Positions 5,193 through 5,306 of a stretch of DNA of 5,306 bases are shown in pieces (within the stretch, counting starts at the first letter, position 1; every line of letters begins with the position of its first letter). Under the pieces are notes generated by a model, which saw nothing but the letters and a program-made list of their open reading frames with translations, ran no database searches and was not told where the DNA came from. A program made the position numbers and the translations under genes. This stretch comes from Alphaproteobacteria bacterium (GTDB lineage: Bacteria; Pseudomonadota; Alphaproteobacteria; Sphingomonadales; Sphingomonadaceae). Where the stretch lies: contig JAQGLD010000174.1 in the NCBI GenBank assembly GCA_028293055.1, positions 1 to 5,306 of the forward strand. Direction: 5' to 3'.

Positions 5193-5306
5193 TCAGGCGG
5201 CCGGCGGCAGATCGGCCTCGGGCGCGTCGGGCTGGACCCGGCGGGTGCGGCGGCGAACCGGCTTGGCCGAAGCTTCGGCGGTGTCGACGACCGAGATTGC
5301 GGGAGG
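5193..5306 (-). CDS. C-terminal tail of an unidentified protein (Arg-rich, then acidic/Pro/Ala)
   Basis: The frame is open from the right edge to a TGA at 5193-5195, giving 37 residues. The tail has a basic patch PVRRRTRRV followed by an acidic, Pro/Ala-rich end (DAPEADLPPAA). Low-complexity tails of this kind occur in RNase E and other RNA- or DNA-binding proteins of alphaproteobacteria, but this is too little to assign a name. Support for it being a real gene comes from the strong GC bias at codon third positions and the intrinsic terminator 22 bases downstream. The start and any folded domain lie outside the window. Confidence 0.7.
   Translation of the reverse strand, partial: PPAISVVDTAEASAKPVRRRTRRVQPDAPEADLPPAA

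Overview
The window is GC-rich DNA from a proteobacterium. Codon use, short SD-led genes, a tandem DUF4139 pair and a 'DIVVTG' motif suggest an alphaproteobacterium, most likely a sphingomonad. This assignment is an inference from familiarity with such proteins; no marker gene is present.

Layout. Bases 2-358 (+) encode the C-terminus of a multi-pass membrane protein that resembles a lipopolysaccharide/oligosaccharide flippase. It converges, with an 8-nt gap, on a two-CBS-domain protein (367-798, -). A divergent intergenic region of about 150 bp, carrying a short perfect inverted repeat, separates the CBS gene from a two-gene + strand unit. That unit is a small two-helix membrane protein (952-1251) whose stop overlaps the start of a YciA-type hotdog acyl-CoA thioesterase (1248-1625). 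The rest of the window is on the - strand. Reading in the direction of transcription from the right edge: the tail of an unidentified gene (5193-5306); a textbook intrinsic terminator with a cUUCGg loop (5140-5170); a promoter candidate with a perfect TTGACA box; two adjacent exported DUF4139 paralogues (3615-5072 and 2084-3601); and a 100-residue lectin of the RSL/BambL fucose-binding beta-propeller family (1677-1979), ending at a probable terminator.

How the genes relate. The two DUF4139 proteins share the same architecture (signal peptide, N-terminal DUF4140-like beta region, DUF4139 body) and lie 13 nt apart, so they look like an old tandem duplication expressed as one operon. The downstream copy has acquired a ten-proline run followed by a TonB-box-like motif. 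The lectin follows in the same direction after 104 nt. It has its own strong ribosome binding site and may be either a third operon member or a separate unit. Its base composition is a little less GC-rich than the stretches sampled around it.

The most interesting items are the lectin, which keeps the Arg/Glu sugar-contact residues but has lost the aromatic residue after the ERC/EWC motifs in both blades, and the proline-rich/TonB-box-like insert in the second DUF4139 protein. I see no RNA genes, CRISPR arrays, insertion sequences, integrase sites or replication origins, and no gene-free stretch longer than about 150 bases.
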